Below are positions 1-8,143 of a stretch of DNA of 64,000 bases, piece by piece; the stretch's first letter is position 1, and each line of letters opens with the position of its first letter. Location: assembly GCA_902546975.1 (NCBI GenBank), contig CACCLU010000004.1, positions 1 through 64,000 on the forward strand, in the 5' to 3' direction. The notes beneath the pieces are model-generated. The model ran no database searches, was not told the origin of the DNA, and worked only from the letters and a program-made list of their open reading frames with translations. The position numbers and the translations under genes were made by a program. The DNA comes from an uncultured Alphaproteobacteria bacterium (lineage in GTDB: Bacteria; Pseudomonadota; Alphaproteobacteria; HIMB59).

Positions 1-69
1 AAATTAATGAAAGTAAATCTATACAAAACGTCCTAACAAAAATTTCTATTTATGAGTATTTAAAAAAAT

Positions 70-1011
70 TTAAAAAGAGTTAACGTTATTAACAATCTTA
101 TTTTCTTTTAAAAAATCAGCAACTTGATTTGCTACGTCTATTGCCACATTAGATTGAGCTTCTTTAGAGGATGCTCCTAAATGAGGTGTGAGAAGTAAAT
201 TTTTAGTTCCAAACATTATATTATCTGTTGCAGGCTCATTTTCATAAACATCAATTGCAGCACCTGCAATAATTTCATTATTGAGTGCATCTTTTAAATC
301 AGATTCATTAATCAGACCGCCCCTAGCGCAATTTATAATCACTGATGTGGGTTTCATTGTTGATATTGTTTCTTTGTTAAACATATATTTTGTTTCATCA
401 TTTAATTTCGTATGAAGAGAAATAATGTCAGCATCCTTAATTAAATCTTCTGTTGAAACCTTTTTAACATCAAATTTTGATAAATCATCATTACTTGCTG
501 ATTTAGAATTAGTAATAATTTTCATTCCAATTGTTGAGCATATTTCAGCAACTCTTTGGCCTATGTTGCCATAGCCGACAATTCCAAGTGTTTTTCCTTT
601 AAGCTCAGTACCAATAAACTTAGGTTTTTCCCATTTACCTTGATGAGTTGAGTCGTTAGCCAGATGAATATTTCTCATAATTGAAAACATTAAACCGACA
701 CTTAACTCAGCAGTTGCCTCTAAATTTCCTAGAGGGGTATTCATTACTAGAATTCGATTTTGCGTTGCTTGATCTAGGTCAACATTATCAACTCCAACAC
801 CTGCTCTACCGATAACTTTTAGGTTATTACAATCAGCAAGAATGTCTGATGTTAGTTTAGTTGCAGATCTGATTAAAATTCCATCATATTGATCAATTAC
901 ACTTTTTAGCTCGTCAGGGGACATACCAGTTTTGATATCATAATCAATTTGTTTTGATTTTAAGACATCTTCTACCTTATCACTCATCTTATCAGAAATT
1001 AATATCTTCAT
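70..1011 (-). CDS. serA: D-3-phosphoglycerate dehydrogenase, short form without C-terminal ACT domain
   Basis: ORF; GIVGYGNIGQRVAEI Rossmann motif, NCARGGLINE and LLLTPHLGASSKEAQ motifs; adjacent to serC. Confidence 0.93.
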   Translation of the reverse strand: MKILISDKMSDKVEDVLKSKQIDYDIKTGMSPDELKSVIDQYDGILIRSATKLTSDILADCNNLKVIGRAGVGVDNVDLDQATQNRILVMNTPLGNLEATAELSVGLMFSIMRNIHLANDSTHQGKWEKPKFIGTELKGKTLGIVGYGNIGQRVAEICSTIGMKIITNSKSASNDDLSKFDVKKVSTEDLIKDADIISLHTKLNDETKYMFNKETISTMKPTSVIINCARGGLINESDLKDALNNEIIAGAAIDVYENEPATDNIMFGTKNLLLTPHLGASSKEAQSNVAIDVANQVADFLKENKIVNNVNSF

Positions 1012-2171
1012 TATTTATACCTTCCCATTGTTTCAAAAAAAGACCATTCAATCCATGGTAAAACTTTTTCAATGTCAGAGGCTTCAACAGTTGCGCCCCC
1101 CCAAATTCTTATGCCTGCTGGTGCATCTTTATATGCATTAATATCGTACCCAGCGTTCTCTTTCTCTAATGTAGAACATATTTCTTTCACAAGTTTTTTT
1201 TGATTATCACTATCTAAAGCCACAAAGTCCGGATGTACAAACTTAAAACATATACTTGTTGAGGAATAAGTATTTGGGTCAACAGCTAAAAACTCTACCC
1301 AATCTCTCTGATCAATCCAGTCCTTGATGACTTGAAGATTTTTTTTTGATCTAGATATTAATTCTTTTTGCCCTCCTATTTCAATACACCAATTCAAAGC
1401 ATCCAATGCGTCTTCTGCAGCGAGCAAGGAAGGAGTATTTATAGTAGCTCCTTCAAAAATTTCTTTAGAGAACTTCTTGTTTTTAGCTAATTGAAAAATT
1501 TTAGGCATTGGCCAAGATGGCTCATAAGTTTCAAGTCTTTCGACTGCTCTTGGTGATAGAGCAATCATACCGTGCGCAGCCTCTCCCCCCAAAACTTTTT
1601 GCCATGACCATGTAACAACATCTAATTTTTTAAAGTCCATATCCATAGCAAAAACTGCTGAAGTAGCGTCACAAATAGATAAACCTAATCTATTGTCTGG
1701 TATCCAATCTGCATTGGGAATGCATACACCTGAAGTAGTACCATTCCATGTAAAAACAACATCATTATCAAAATTTACTTTTGACAAATCAGGGAGTTCA
1801 CCATAATTATCAGTTTTATGGACTGTCACATTCTCTAATTTTAATTGTTTTGTAATATCCTTTACCCAGGTTAGTCCAAAAGTTTCCCAACCACATACTT
1901 CTACATCTTTTAAACCTAGAAGGCTCCACATAGCCATTTCAATCGCACCAGTATCAGAGGCAGGGACGATACCTACTAAATAATCATCTGGTAACTCTAA
2001 AACTTGCTTCGATTTAACAATCACTTCATTGAGTTTTGCCTTACCGCTTTTTGCTCTATGCGATCTACCTAAAACGGCATCATTTAAAGCCTCTAAATTC
2101 CATCCAGGTCTTTTAGAACATGGTCCAGATGAAAAGAATGGATGATTTGGTTTAATGGTAGGTTTTTGCAT
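1011..2171 (-). CDS. serC: Phosphoserine aminotransferase
   Basis: ORF; N-terminal [15 protein letters not shown]-lysine region [15 protein letters not shown]; overlaps serA stop. Confidence 0.93.
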   Translation of the reverse strand: MQKPTIKPNHPFFSSGPCSKRPGWNLEALNDAVLGRSHRAKSGKAKLNEVIVKSKQVLELPDDYLVGIVPASDTGAIEMAMWSLLGLKDVEVCGWETFGLTWVKDITKQLKLENVTVHKTDNYGELPDLSKVNFDNDVVFTWNGTTSGVCIPNADWIPDNRLGLSICDATSAVFAMDMDFKKLDVVTWSWQKVLGGEAAHGMIALSPRAVERLETYEPSWPMPKIFQLAKNKKFSKEIFEGATINTPSLLAAEDALDALNWCIEIGGQKELISRSKKNLQVIKDWIDQRDWVEFLAVDPNTYSSTSICFKFVHPDFVALDSDNQKKLVKEICSTLEKENAGYDINAYKDAPAGIRIWGGATVEASDIEKVLPWIEWSFFETMGRYK

Positions 2172-2200
2172 AATTAATATTTCTCCTATACGTTTATGAA

Positions 2201-3343
2201 CTATTCAATAATTTTGTAAAAAAATAAACCATCTAATGGTTTAGGTTCAAACCAAGTAGCTTTTGGTGGCATAAATTTTAAATTTTTAGAGTATTCTATA
2301 ACTAAATCCATACTAACTGGTCTCATTAATGTCGATAAATCTGTTATACCCGTATCAACTTGATTAATCAAATAATCAGTACCTAATGAGGGTGGGACGA
2401 ATTCGACCCTTTGATCAGTAGTTTCGTCTTGAATATTTAATATTTCTTTCAATACAAACTCACCAAAATCAATACAATCTGCACCATTTGTAGAGTAATC
2501 GTTTTTCAAATCAATTTTAAAATACTTACCTTGATAGTAGATAACAAAAAAACGATCAATCTTCTCATGATATTTTAGCTCTTCAACATGGAAATATGTT
2601 TTTAAATCAGATATGAACGAATCTTTATTGTATGCATCTGGAAATTTAACACTTCTATTGTATGCTAGGTTTAAGCATTTAGATTTTGGAAAAACAATAG
2701 ATAGAAATTTAGTATCTTTATTAACATCTAATTGAGCAAAGCCCTCTATTCTATGATGGCCATCTGCAACAAAAAGTTCCTTAAAATTAATACCAGTGAA
2801 ATCTGTGTTAGTTTTATATATTGAATGAATGTACTTGCCAGATTTAAACTTTATTAGTGGTTTTTTATCATGATGAATATCAAGGTTTAAATCAATATTT
2901 TCATCATCGTAAAAAAGATAAATAGGACATAATTGAAATTTTACCTTAGATAATTGATCAGCTCTTTCTTTGCCTTTACTCACTAAAATTTTTTCATGGG
3001 GCTTTATATTTTTATTTATGTAGTCTTGTATATTTAACAAAGAAATTAACCCAGTTTGCGAATGACCGTCAGAGTCTATTCTATATAAAAAATATTCATT
3101 TTCAGACTTATATATAATTTTTTCATCTATAAGTCTTTGGTAATATTTTTTTGATAAATCAAAAAATTCATTATCAGAAAGTTTCTTATTAAAATAAATA
3201 TCTGGCCTTAGAATTTGTAAAAGATTGAGCTTGTGGATTTGATCAGAACTAAAATTGTAGTCAATGATATCTGTGCTAGGTGAAATAATTGATTGTAGAT
3301 ATTTATTGTTAAGTACATAAGTATTTGGTAATAATGGTTTCAT
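2201..3343 (-). CDS. DUF1015 family protein
   Basis: ORF 380 aa; [14 protein letters not shown] signature typical of DUF1015; next to serCA. Confidence 0.85.
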   Translation of the reverse strand: MKPLLPNTYVLNNKYLQSIISPSTDIIDYNFSSDQIHKLNLLQILRPDIYFNKKLSDNEFFDLSKKYYQRLIDEKIIYKSENEYFLYRIDSDGHSQTGLISLLNIQDYINKNIKPHEKILVSKGKERADQLSKVKFQLCPIYLFYDDENIDLNLDIHHDKKPLIKFKSGKYIHSIYKTNTDFTGINFKELFVADGHHRIEGFAQLDVNKDTKFLSIVFPKSKCLNLAYNRSVKFPDAYNKDSFISDLKTYFHVEELKYHEKIDRFFVIYYQGKYFKIDLKNDYSTNGADCIDFGEFVLKEILNIQDETTDQRVEFVPPSLGTDYLINQVDTGITDLSTLMRPVSMDLVIEYSKNLKFMPPKATWFEPKPLDGLFFYKIIE

Positions 3344-3345
3344 TT

Positions 3346-3435
3346 ATGAACAGAAACAAAGCACCATATTATATTGCTTTAGTAGTAGCTTTGATCTTCT
3401 TTTTTTATGGAATATTTTCAGTTTTAATTCACTAA
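3346..3435 (+). CDS. Possible 29-aa single-pass membrane microprotein (MNRNKAPYYIALVVALIFFFYGIFSVLIH)
   Basis: Read directly from the + strand: ATG at 3346, TAA at 3433-3435; continuous hydrophobic helix; fills the gap between two minus-strand genes; not in the supplied ORF track. Confidence 0.4.
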   Translation: MNRNKAPYYIALVVALIFFFYGIFSVLIH

Positions 3436-3734
3436 TCTTCTTTGTTTGTTGAATTTGGAAGACTCTTTTCTTCATACCAAATAGATTTATCTGGAATGTT
3501 GCCATCCCATAAGTAACTCTCATAATCAAATTTTGGCATACCTTTATCTGATCTTTCGTAATAAAGTCCAAACTCTCTGCAGTATTCTGATAATTGATCT
3601 GCCTCAATCTCTAATATATTTAGTTTTTCCCATTTTTTTGAAGATGCAACCCATTTAAAACCTTTAGATTTTAACCAATCCTTGTGATAATAAGTTTCAG
3701 AACCTGATACTGCGAATGTAATATTTTCACTCAT
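3432..3734 (-). CDS. Small hypothetical protein (100 aa from the internal Met)
   Basis: ORF 3432..3791; start MSENITFAVSG at 3734 gives an ATGAGTGA overlap with the upstream gene's stop; motif YYHKDWLKSKGFKWVASSKKWEK. Confidence 0.7.
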   Translation of the reverse strand: MSENITFAVSGSETYYHKDWLKSKGFKWVASSKKWEKLNILEIEADQLSEYCREFGLYYERSDKGMPKFDYESYLWDGNIPDKSIWYEEKSLPNSTNKED

Positions 3735-4554
3735 AAAGAACCTCTTGAAATAATTTGTACGGATAATATGTAAAAATAGATAAATTTTCAAAAGAATTTT
3801 TTGAATTTACAAAAGAATTTAGATCTTTGAGGTTATATATCAGCATATTGGGCATAAATTCCTTTTGTTTGTCTAAATTGCTTAAATTATTATCTGAATT
3901 ACTAGTTAGAGTAACATTAATTTTTAAATTACCATTAATTTCAATACTGCACTTAAAGTTAGTTAATTTGTTAGTAATCTTATCAAAAATTTTATCATTT
4001 TTGAGAATTGATATTTTTTTTTCACGATATTGATAAATTAAGTAAAAAAGCTCTGGGCATAATTCAAACAAAACATCTTTACTATATAAACTATTCTCAA
4101 ATTTATTAAGATCCTTAAAAGATTTTGTGTAATTAATAATATTTTGTTTTAATGAATCCTTGTATAGTTTTTTTATATTTGTTTCGTCAATTAAAAAAAG
4201 GTTATCAATTAATTTTGAGTTGACCAATTTGTGATAAAATTTTAAGTCATTTAAACTACTTACAATTGGATAATCAGTTATAACTTTAATATTATTTTTT
4301 AGACAAAGATAAATATATTCAAACTTTATGCCAGAAGGTAAAAAATTTAAAACGAAATCTACGCTTTTGTCTTTAATAAGATCTTCATAAGCACCGTAAT
4401 ATTTTTTAAAATTATGCGTCTCAGCAAATATCTGTGCTACCTCAATATTCCTTGAACTATTAGCATATAGATTAAGTGTGCTTGATAGTTTATTTTTTTT
4501 TATAAAGTCAATTGATTTTTGGTCTGAACTCAATATAGCTAAATTGCTTTTCAT
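3727..4554 (-). CDS. Gfo/Idh/MocA-like oxidoreductase family protein, probably degenerate
   Basis: ORF; pattern ...AQIFAETHNFKKYYGAYEDLIKDKSVDFVLNFLPSGIKFEYIYLCLKNNIKVITDYP matches the Gfo/Idh/MocA N-domain; start taken at MKSNLAIL (4554) to avoid overlap with the divergent gpt. Confidence 0.65.
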   Translation of the reverse strand: MKSNLAILSSDQKSIDFIKKNKLSSTLNLYANSSRNIEVAQIFAETHNFKKYYGAYEDLIKDKSVDFVLNFLPSGIKFEYIYLCLKNNIKVITDYPIVSSLNDLKFYHKLVNSKLIDNLFLIDETNIKKLYKDSLKQNIINYTKSFKDLNKFENSLYSKDVLFELCPELFYLIYQYREKKISILKNDKIFDKITNKLTNFKCSIEINGNLKINVTLTSNSDNNLSNLDKQKEFMPNMLIYNLKDLNSFVNSKNSFENLSIFTYYPYKLFQEVLYE

Positions 4555-4571
4555 TTTAATTTTATTATAAT
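4544..4571 (+). promoter_or_regulatory. Predicted sigma70-type promoter for gpt (TTGCTT-N16-TATAAT)
   Basis: TATAAT at 4566-4571, 6 nt before the ATG at 4578; TTGCTT at 4544-4549. Confidence 0.5.
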
Positions 4572-4577
4572 CCTTGA

Positions 4578-5003
4578 ATGAAACAGGTTTTTTTAAGCTA
4601 TCACGATATACATACTGATTGTATAAAATTAGCAAAATTAATAAAAAAAAAATATAAACCTAAAAAACTAATTCTCATATCTAGGGGTGGCCTCATTCCA
4701 GGTTCTATTATTGCTAATTACTTAGGAATTCAGGATATTGATGTTATTGCTCTTAAAACTTACTCAGACAGGAAAAAAAATACTGATATTAAGATTTTTA
4801 AAAGAATTAAGTCTGAGAAGAAACTGGTTGTAATTGATGATTTAGTTGACAGCGGTGACACAGCAAAAATAGTTAAAGATATGATGCCAAATTCAAAGTT
4901 TGTTGTTTTGTATGCTAAGACTTCAGGAAAAAAACAAGCCGATCTTCATTTATATGATTTTAAAGATAAAGACTGGCTTGTTTTTCCTTGGGAACAGGAT
5001 TAA
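4578..5003 (+). CDS. gpt: Xanthine-guanine phosphoribosyltransferase (Gpt-like)
   Basis: ORF 141 aa; ISRGGLIPGSIIANYLGI, PRPP loop VVIDDLVDSGDTA, C-terminal WLVFPWEQD as in Gpt. Confidence 0.88.
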   Translation: MKQVFLSYHDIHTDCIKLAKLIKKKYKPKKLILISRGGLIPGSIIANYLGIQDIDVIALKTYSDRKKNTDIKIFKRIKSEKKLVVIDDLVDSGDTAKIVKDMMPNSKFVVLYAKTSGKKQADLHLYDFKDKDWLVFPWEQD

Positions 5004-5017
5004 ATATTTATTTTATT

Positions 5018-6124
5018 CTATTGAGGCACCTCTCCGTCTATACCTTGTACATAGAACATCATAGAGGCCAACATACCATCGTCAGCAACTTCGCCCTCTT
5101 TAACAACTAGCTCTCCAGCTTGATTGTAAATAGGTCCCTCAAAAGAGTGAATAGTGCCATTTTCAATTCCCTCTTCTATCGCTTTTGCTTCAGCTATTAA
5201 ATCTGATGATAGTAATTTTTCATTATAAGGTGACATTTCTACCATACCGTCCTTAAACCCTTGCCATGTATCTTCGGAGGACCATGTACCGTCAACAACC
5301 GCTTGTGCTTTAGCTGCATAGTATGGGCCCCAAATGTCCTCTATTGCTGTCATATGAGCATTTGGGCAAAATGCCTCTTGATTTGAAGCTTGTCCAAAAG
5401 CAAGAACACCAGCTTTTTCAGCTGCCTGACATGGTGCATACGAGTCTGTATGTTGAACAATTATATCAGCTCCTTGATTGATAAGAGTATTTGCTGCATC
5501 TGCCTCTTTACCAGGATCGTACCAAGAATATACCCAAATTATTTTTATCTTAACATCTGGGTTAACTTTTGAGGCTGCTAAATAAAACGCATTTATTCCT
5601 CTGATAACCTCAGGAATAGGGAAAGATACTATATAGCCGATAGTATTTGTTTCTGTCATTTTACCCGCAATATGACCTATAACGGTCCTACCTTCATAAA
5701 ACCTTGCTGAATATGTAGAAACATTATCAGCCCTTTTAAAACCAGTTGCGTGCTCAAATTTTACGTCAGGAAATTCACTTGCAACCTCTAAAGTTTGGTC
5801 CATATAGTTGAAAGAAGTAGTAAATATTAAATCATGTCCAGACTCTGCAAGCTTTCTAATTGATCTAACAGCATCAGCATTTTCTGGTACATTTTCTATA
5901 TAAGTAGTTGAAACGGAGTCACCAAGTTCTTTCTCTAAGTATTGTCTACCAACATCATGCATATAAGTCCAGCCATGATCTCCAGGTGGTCCGATATAGA
6001 TAAAACCTATCTTTTTTTGGTCATCTGAAACGTCTTTTTGTATATTTTGATTAGTAATAAAAAAAATACCTGCGATTACTACAATGGCTGCAATTACTAC
6101 TAATACCAATGATTGTTTTTTCAT
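5018..6124 (-). CDS. BMP family ABC transporter substrate-binding protein (nucleoside-type)
   Basis: ORF 368 aa; KIGFIYIGPPGDHGWTYMHDVGR, IFTTSFNYMDQTLEVASEFPDVKFEHATGF typical of BMP/PnrA-like proteins; beside matching permeases and ATPase. Confidence 0.9.
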   Translation of the reverse strand: MKKQSLVLVVIAAIVVIAGIFFITNQNIQKDVSDDQKKIGFIYIGPPGDHGWTYMHDVGRQYLEKELGDSVSTTYIENVPENADAVRSIRKLAESGHDLIFTTSFNYMDQTLEVASEFPDVKFEHATGFKRADNVSTYSARFYEGRTVIGHIAGKMTETNTIGYIVSFPIPEVIRGINAFYLAASKVNPDVKIKIIWVYSWYDPGKEADAANTLINQGADIIVQHTDSYAPCQAAEKAGVLAFGQASNQEAFCPNAHMTAIEDIWGPYYAAKAQAVVDGTWSSEDTWQGFKDGMVEMSPYNEKLLSSDLIAEAKAIEEGIENGTIHSFEGPIYNQAGELVVKEGEVADDGMLASMMFYVQGIDGEVPQ

Positions 6125-6212
6125 TTTAATTTCCCTAATAAATAAATCTGTTAGTCAATTTATATAATAAAAATAAAGATTCGTTATATATTAGAAAAAA
6201 TTATAGTGGATA

Positions 6213-6237
6213 ACCTTATGAATTTTTTTCATAAGGT
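6213..6237 (-). terminator. Perfect 10-bp inverted repeat, 5-nt loop, spanning the stop codon of the permease gene; possible attenuator/3'-end hairpin
   Basis: ACCTTATGAA (6213-6222) TTTTT TTCATAAGGT (6228-6237). Confidence 0.5.
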
Positions 6238-7085
6238 ATATTCAGACAAGATGGAGCACTAAGTTTTAATCTTACCTTATTTGATGAAATAAATACTAAG
6301 ACTATTAAAGTAGCAATATAGGGCATCATATTAAAAAATTGACCGGGTAATTTTACACCTATAGCTTGTAGGTTCATTTGCATAATAGCTACGCCTCCAA
6401 AGATATAAGCACCAACTAATAGTCTCCAAGGCTTCCAAGTTGCAAAAACAACTAAAGCTAGGGCTATCCAACCTCTACCGGCAGTCATTCCCTCCTGCCA
6501 CATTGGTGCATAACAAATTGAAATGTAGTAACCTGCTAGAGAGCTCATGACACCACCAAATATAATCGTTAAATATCTTATTTTTATAACGTTATATCCC
6601 AACGCATAAGCTGAGTTATGATTTTCGCCAACTGCTCTTACGATAAGTCCAGATTTTGTCTTTGATAAGAAATAACCTACTAAAAACACCAACAAAAAAG
6701 AAATCACTATGAAATAGTAAGGATTTAATCCATCTATGGGTGTTCCAGCAAATTTTTTACCAAGCATTGCACTTAAGCCAATACCAAAAATAGTTAATGC
6801 TAATCCAGTTGCTATTTGGTTAGTCATAAGGTTTAAAACTAGAAAAGCAAATATTCCTGATAAAATTACTCCAGATATTATTGAAAAAAATAAGGAATAA
6901 AAATAATTACCAGTTAAAACTAAAGTAATAAATCCTGTTACTGCTCCAACTAACATCAATCCCTCTAATCCTAGATTGAGTACGCCACTTTTTTCAGTAA
7001 CCAACTCGCCAATACCAGCAAAAACAAGAGGCGTTGTAGAGATTAAAACTATATTTAAAATCCCTATAATTAATTCAATATTCAT
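6216..7085 (-). CDS. ABC transporter permease, nucleoside/BMP-type (NupQ/YufQ-like)
   Basis: ORF; PLVFAGIGELVTEKSGVLNLGLEGLMLVGAVTGF signature. Confidence 0.88.
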   Translation of the reverse strand: MNIELIIGILNIVLISTTPLVFAGIGELVTEKSGVLNLGLEGLMLVGAVTGFITLVLTGNYFYSLFFSIISGVILSGIFAFLVLNLMTNQIATGLALTIFGIGLSAMLGKKFAGTPIDGLNPYYFIVISFLLVFLVGYFLSKTKSGLIVRAVGENHNSAYALGYNVIKIRYLTIIFGGVMSSLAGYYISICYAPMWQEGMTAGRGWIALALVVFATWKPWRLLVGAYIFGGVAIMQMNLQAIGVKLPGQFFNMMPYIATLIVLVFISSNKVRLKLSAPSCLNIPYEKNS

Positions 7086-8143
7086 TTAATAAACACCCTA
7101 TATTTATTTAAAAAATCTGTGCCTAGCAAAAAGAATAGAACTAAACCCTGGAATACAAAACCTACTGCAGAGGGTATCTTAAGAAATAATTGTGCGTCCT
7201 CAGCGCCTAAATATGTTAATGCAATTAACAAAGAGGATAAAATTATACCAAAAGGGTTCAATCTACCCAAAAATGCAACAATAATTGCAGTAAAACCATA
7301 ATTAGGAGAAATATCTCTGTATAACAAACCTATAGGTCCTGAAACCTCAAATAGTCCAGCTAGTCCTGCACAAGCACCACTAATAATAAAAGTATAAAAA
7401 ATTAAATTTTTATATTTAAAACCTGCATATTGTGATGCTTTGGAACTTAAGCCAGAGACTTTAAGTTTAAATCCAAATAATGTTTTGTTATAAACAATAT
7501 AAGTTATAAAACATATTATTATTGCAAAATAGACACCAATATGAACACGAAGGCCATCAAATAATACAGGAAGTCTTCCTGCATCAGGAAAAGGCATCGA
7601 TTTAGGTAAACCATATCCTGCGGGATCTTTCCAAGGACCAACAACAAAATAATCTAGAATAAAAAGAGCCACATAGGTTAACATCAAACTAGTTAAAATT
7701 TCATTTGTATTAAATTTTGTTTTAAGAATAGCTGGTATAGTTGCCCAAAATGCCCCTCCTATTGCACCAAATAAAATCATTAACGGAAGTAAAAAAACAC
7801 TTGTCGAGTCGTTAAATAGAAGTCCAATACCTCCACCAAATATTGCTCCCATTGTTAGCTGTCCTTCAGCTCCAATATTGTAAATATTGTTTTTAAAACA
7901 ATAAGATAATCCTAAAGCTATAATTGCAAGTGGCGTGGCTTTTACAAACAGTTCAGAAATACCATAAGAATTTGAAATAGGACTCATAAAAAAAATTTTA
8001 AAAGACTCGATAGGACTTAAATCTAAAATTAAAAAAATAAAAGAGCCAAAAAATAAAGTTAAAGCAACGGCAACTAATGGTGACAAATAAAATATTAAAT
8101 TTGAGTAATCCTCTCTTAATTGAACTCTAATCAAAAAGACCAC
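7082..8143 (-). CDS. ABC transporter permease, nucleoside/BMP-type (NupP/YufP-like)
   Basis: ORF; TPLAIIALGLSYCFKNNIYNIGAEGQLTMGAIFGG signature. Confidence 0.88.
   Translation of the reverse strand: MVFLIRVQLREDYSNLIFYLSPLVAVALTLFFGSFIFLILDLSPIESFKIFFMSPISNSYGISELFVKATPLAIIALGLSYCFKNNIYNIGAEGQLTMGAIFGGGIGLLFNDSTSVFLLPLMILFGAIGGAFWATIPAILKTKFNTNEILTSLMLTYVALFILDYFVVGPWKDPAGYGLPKSMPFPDAGRLPVLFDGLRVHIGVYFAIIICFITYIVYNKTLFGFKLKVSGLSSKASQYAGFKYKNLIFYTFIISGACAGLAGLFEVSGPIGLLYRDISPNYGFTAIIVAFLGRLNPFGIILSSLLIALTYLGAEDAQLFLKIPSAVGFVFQGLVLFFLLGTDFLNKYRVFIK

Noticed and set aside
3344-3607. 87-aa minus-strand ORF
   Set aside because: Overlaps most of the better-supported 3432-3734 protein; composition is not protein-like and start/stop context is poor.
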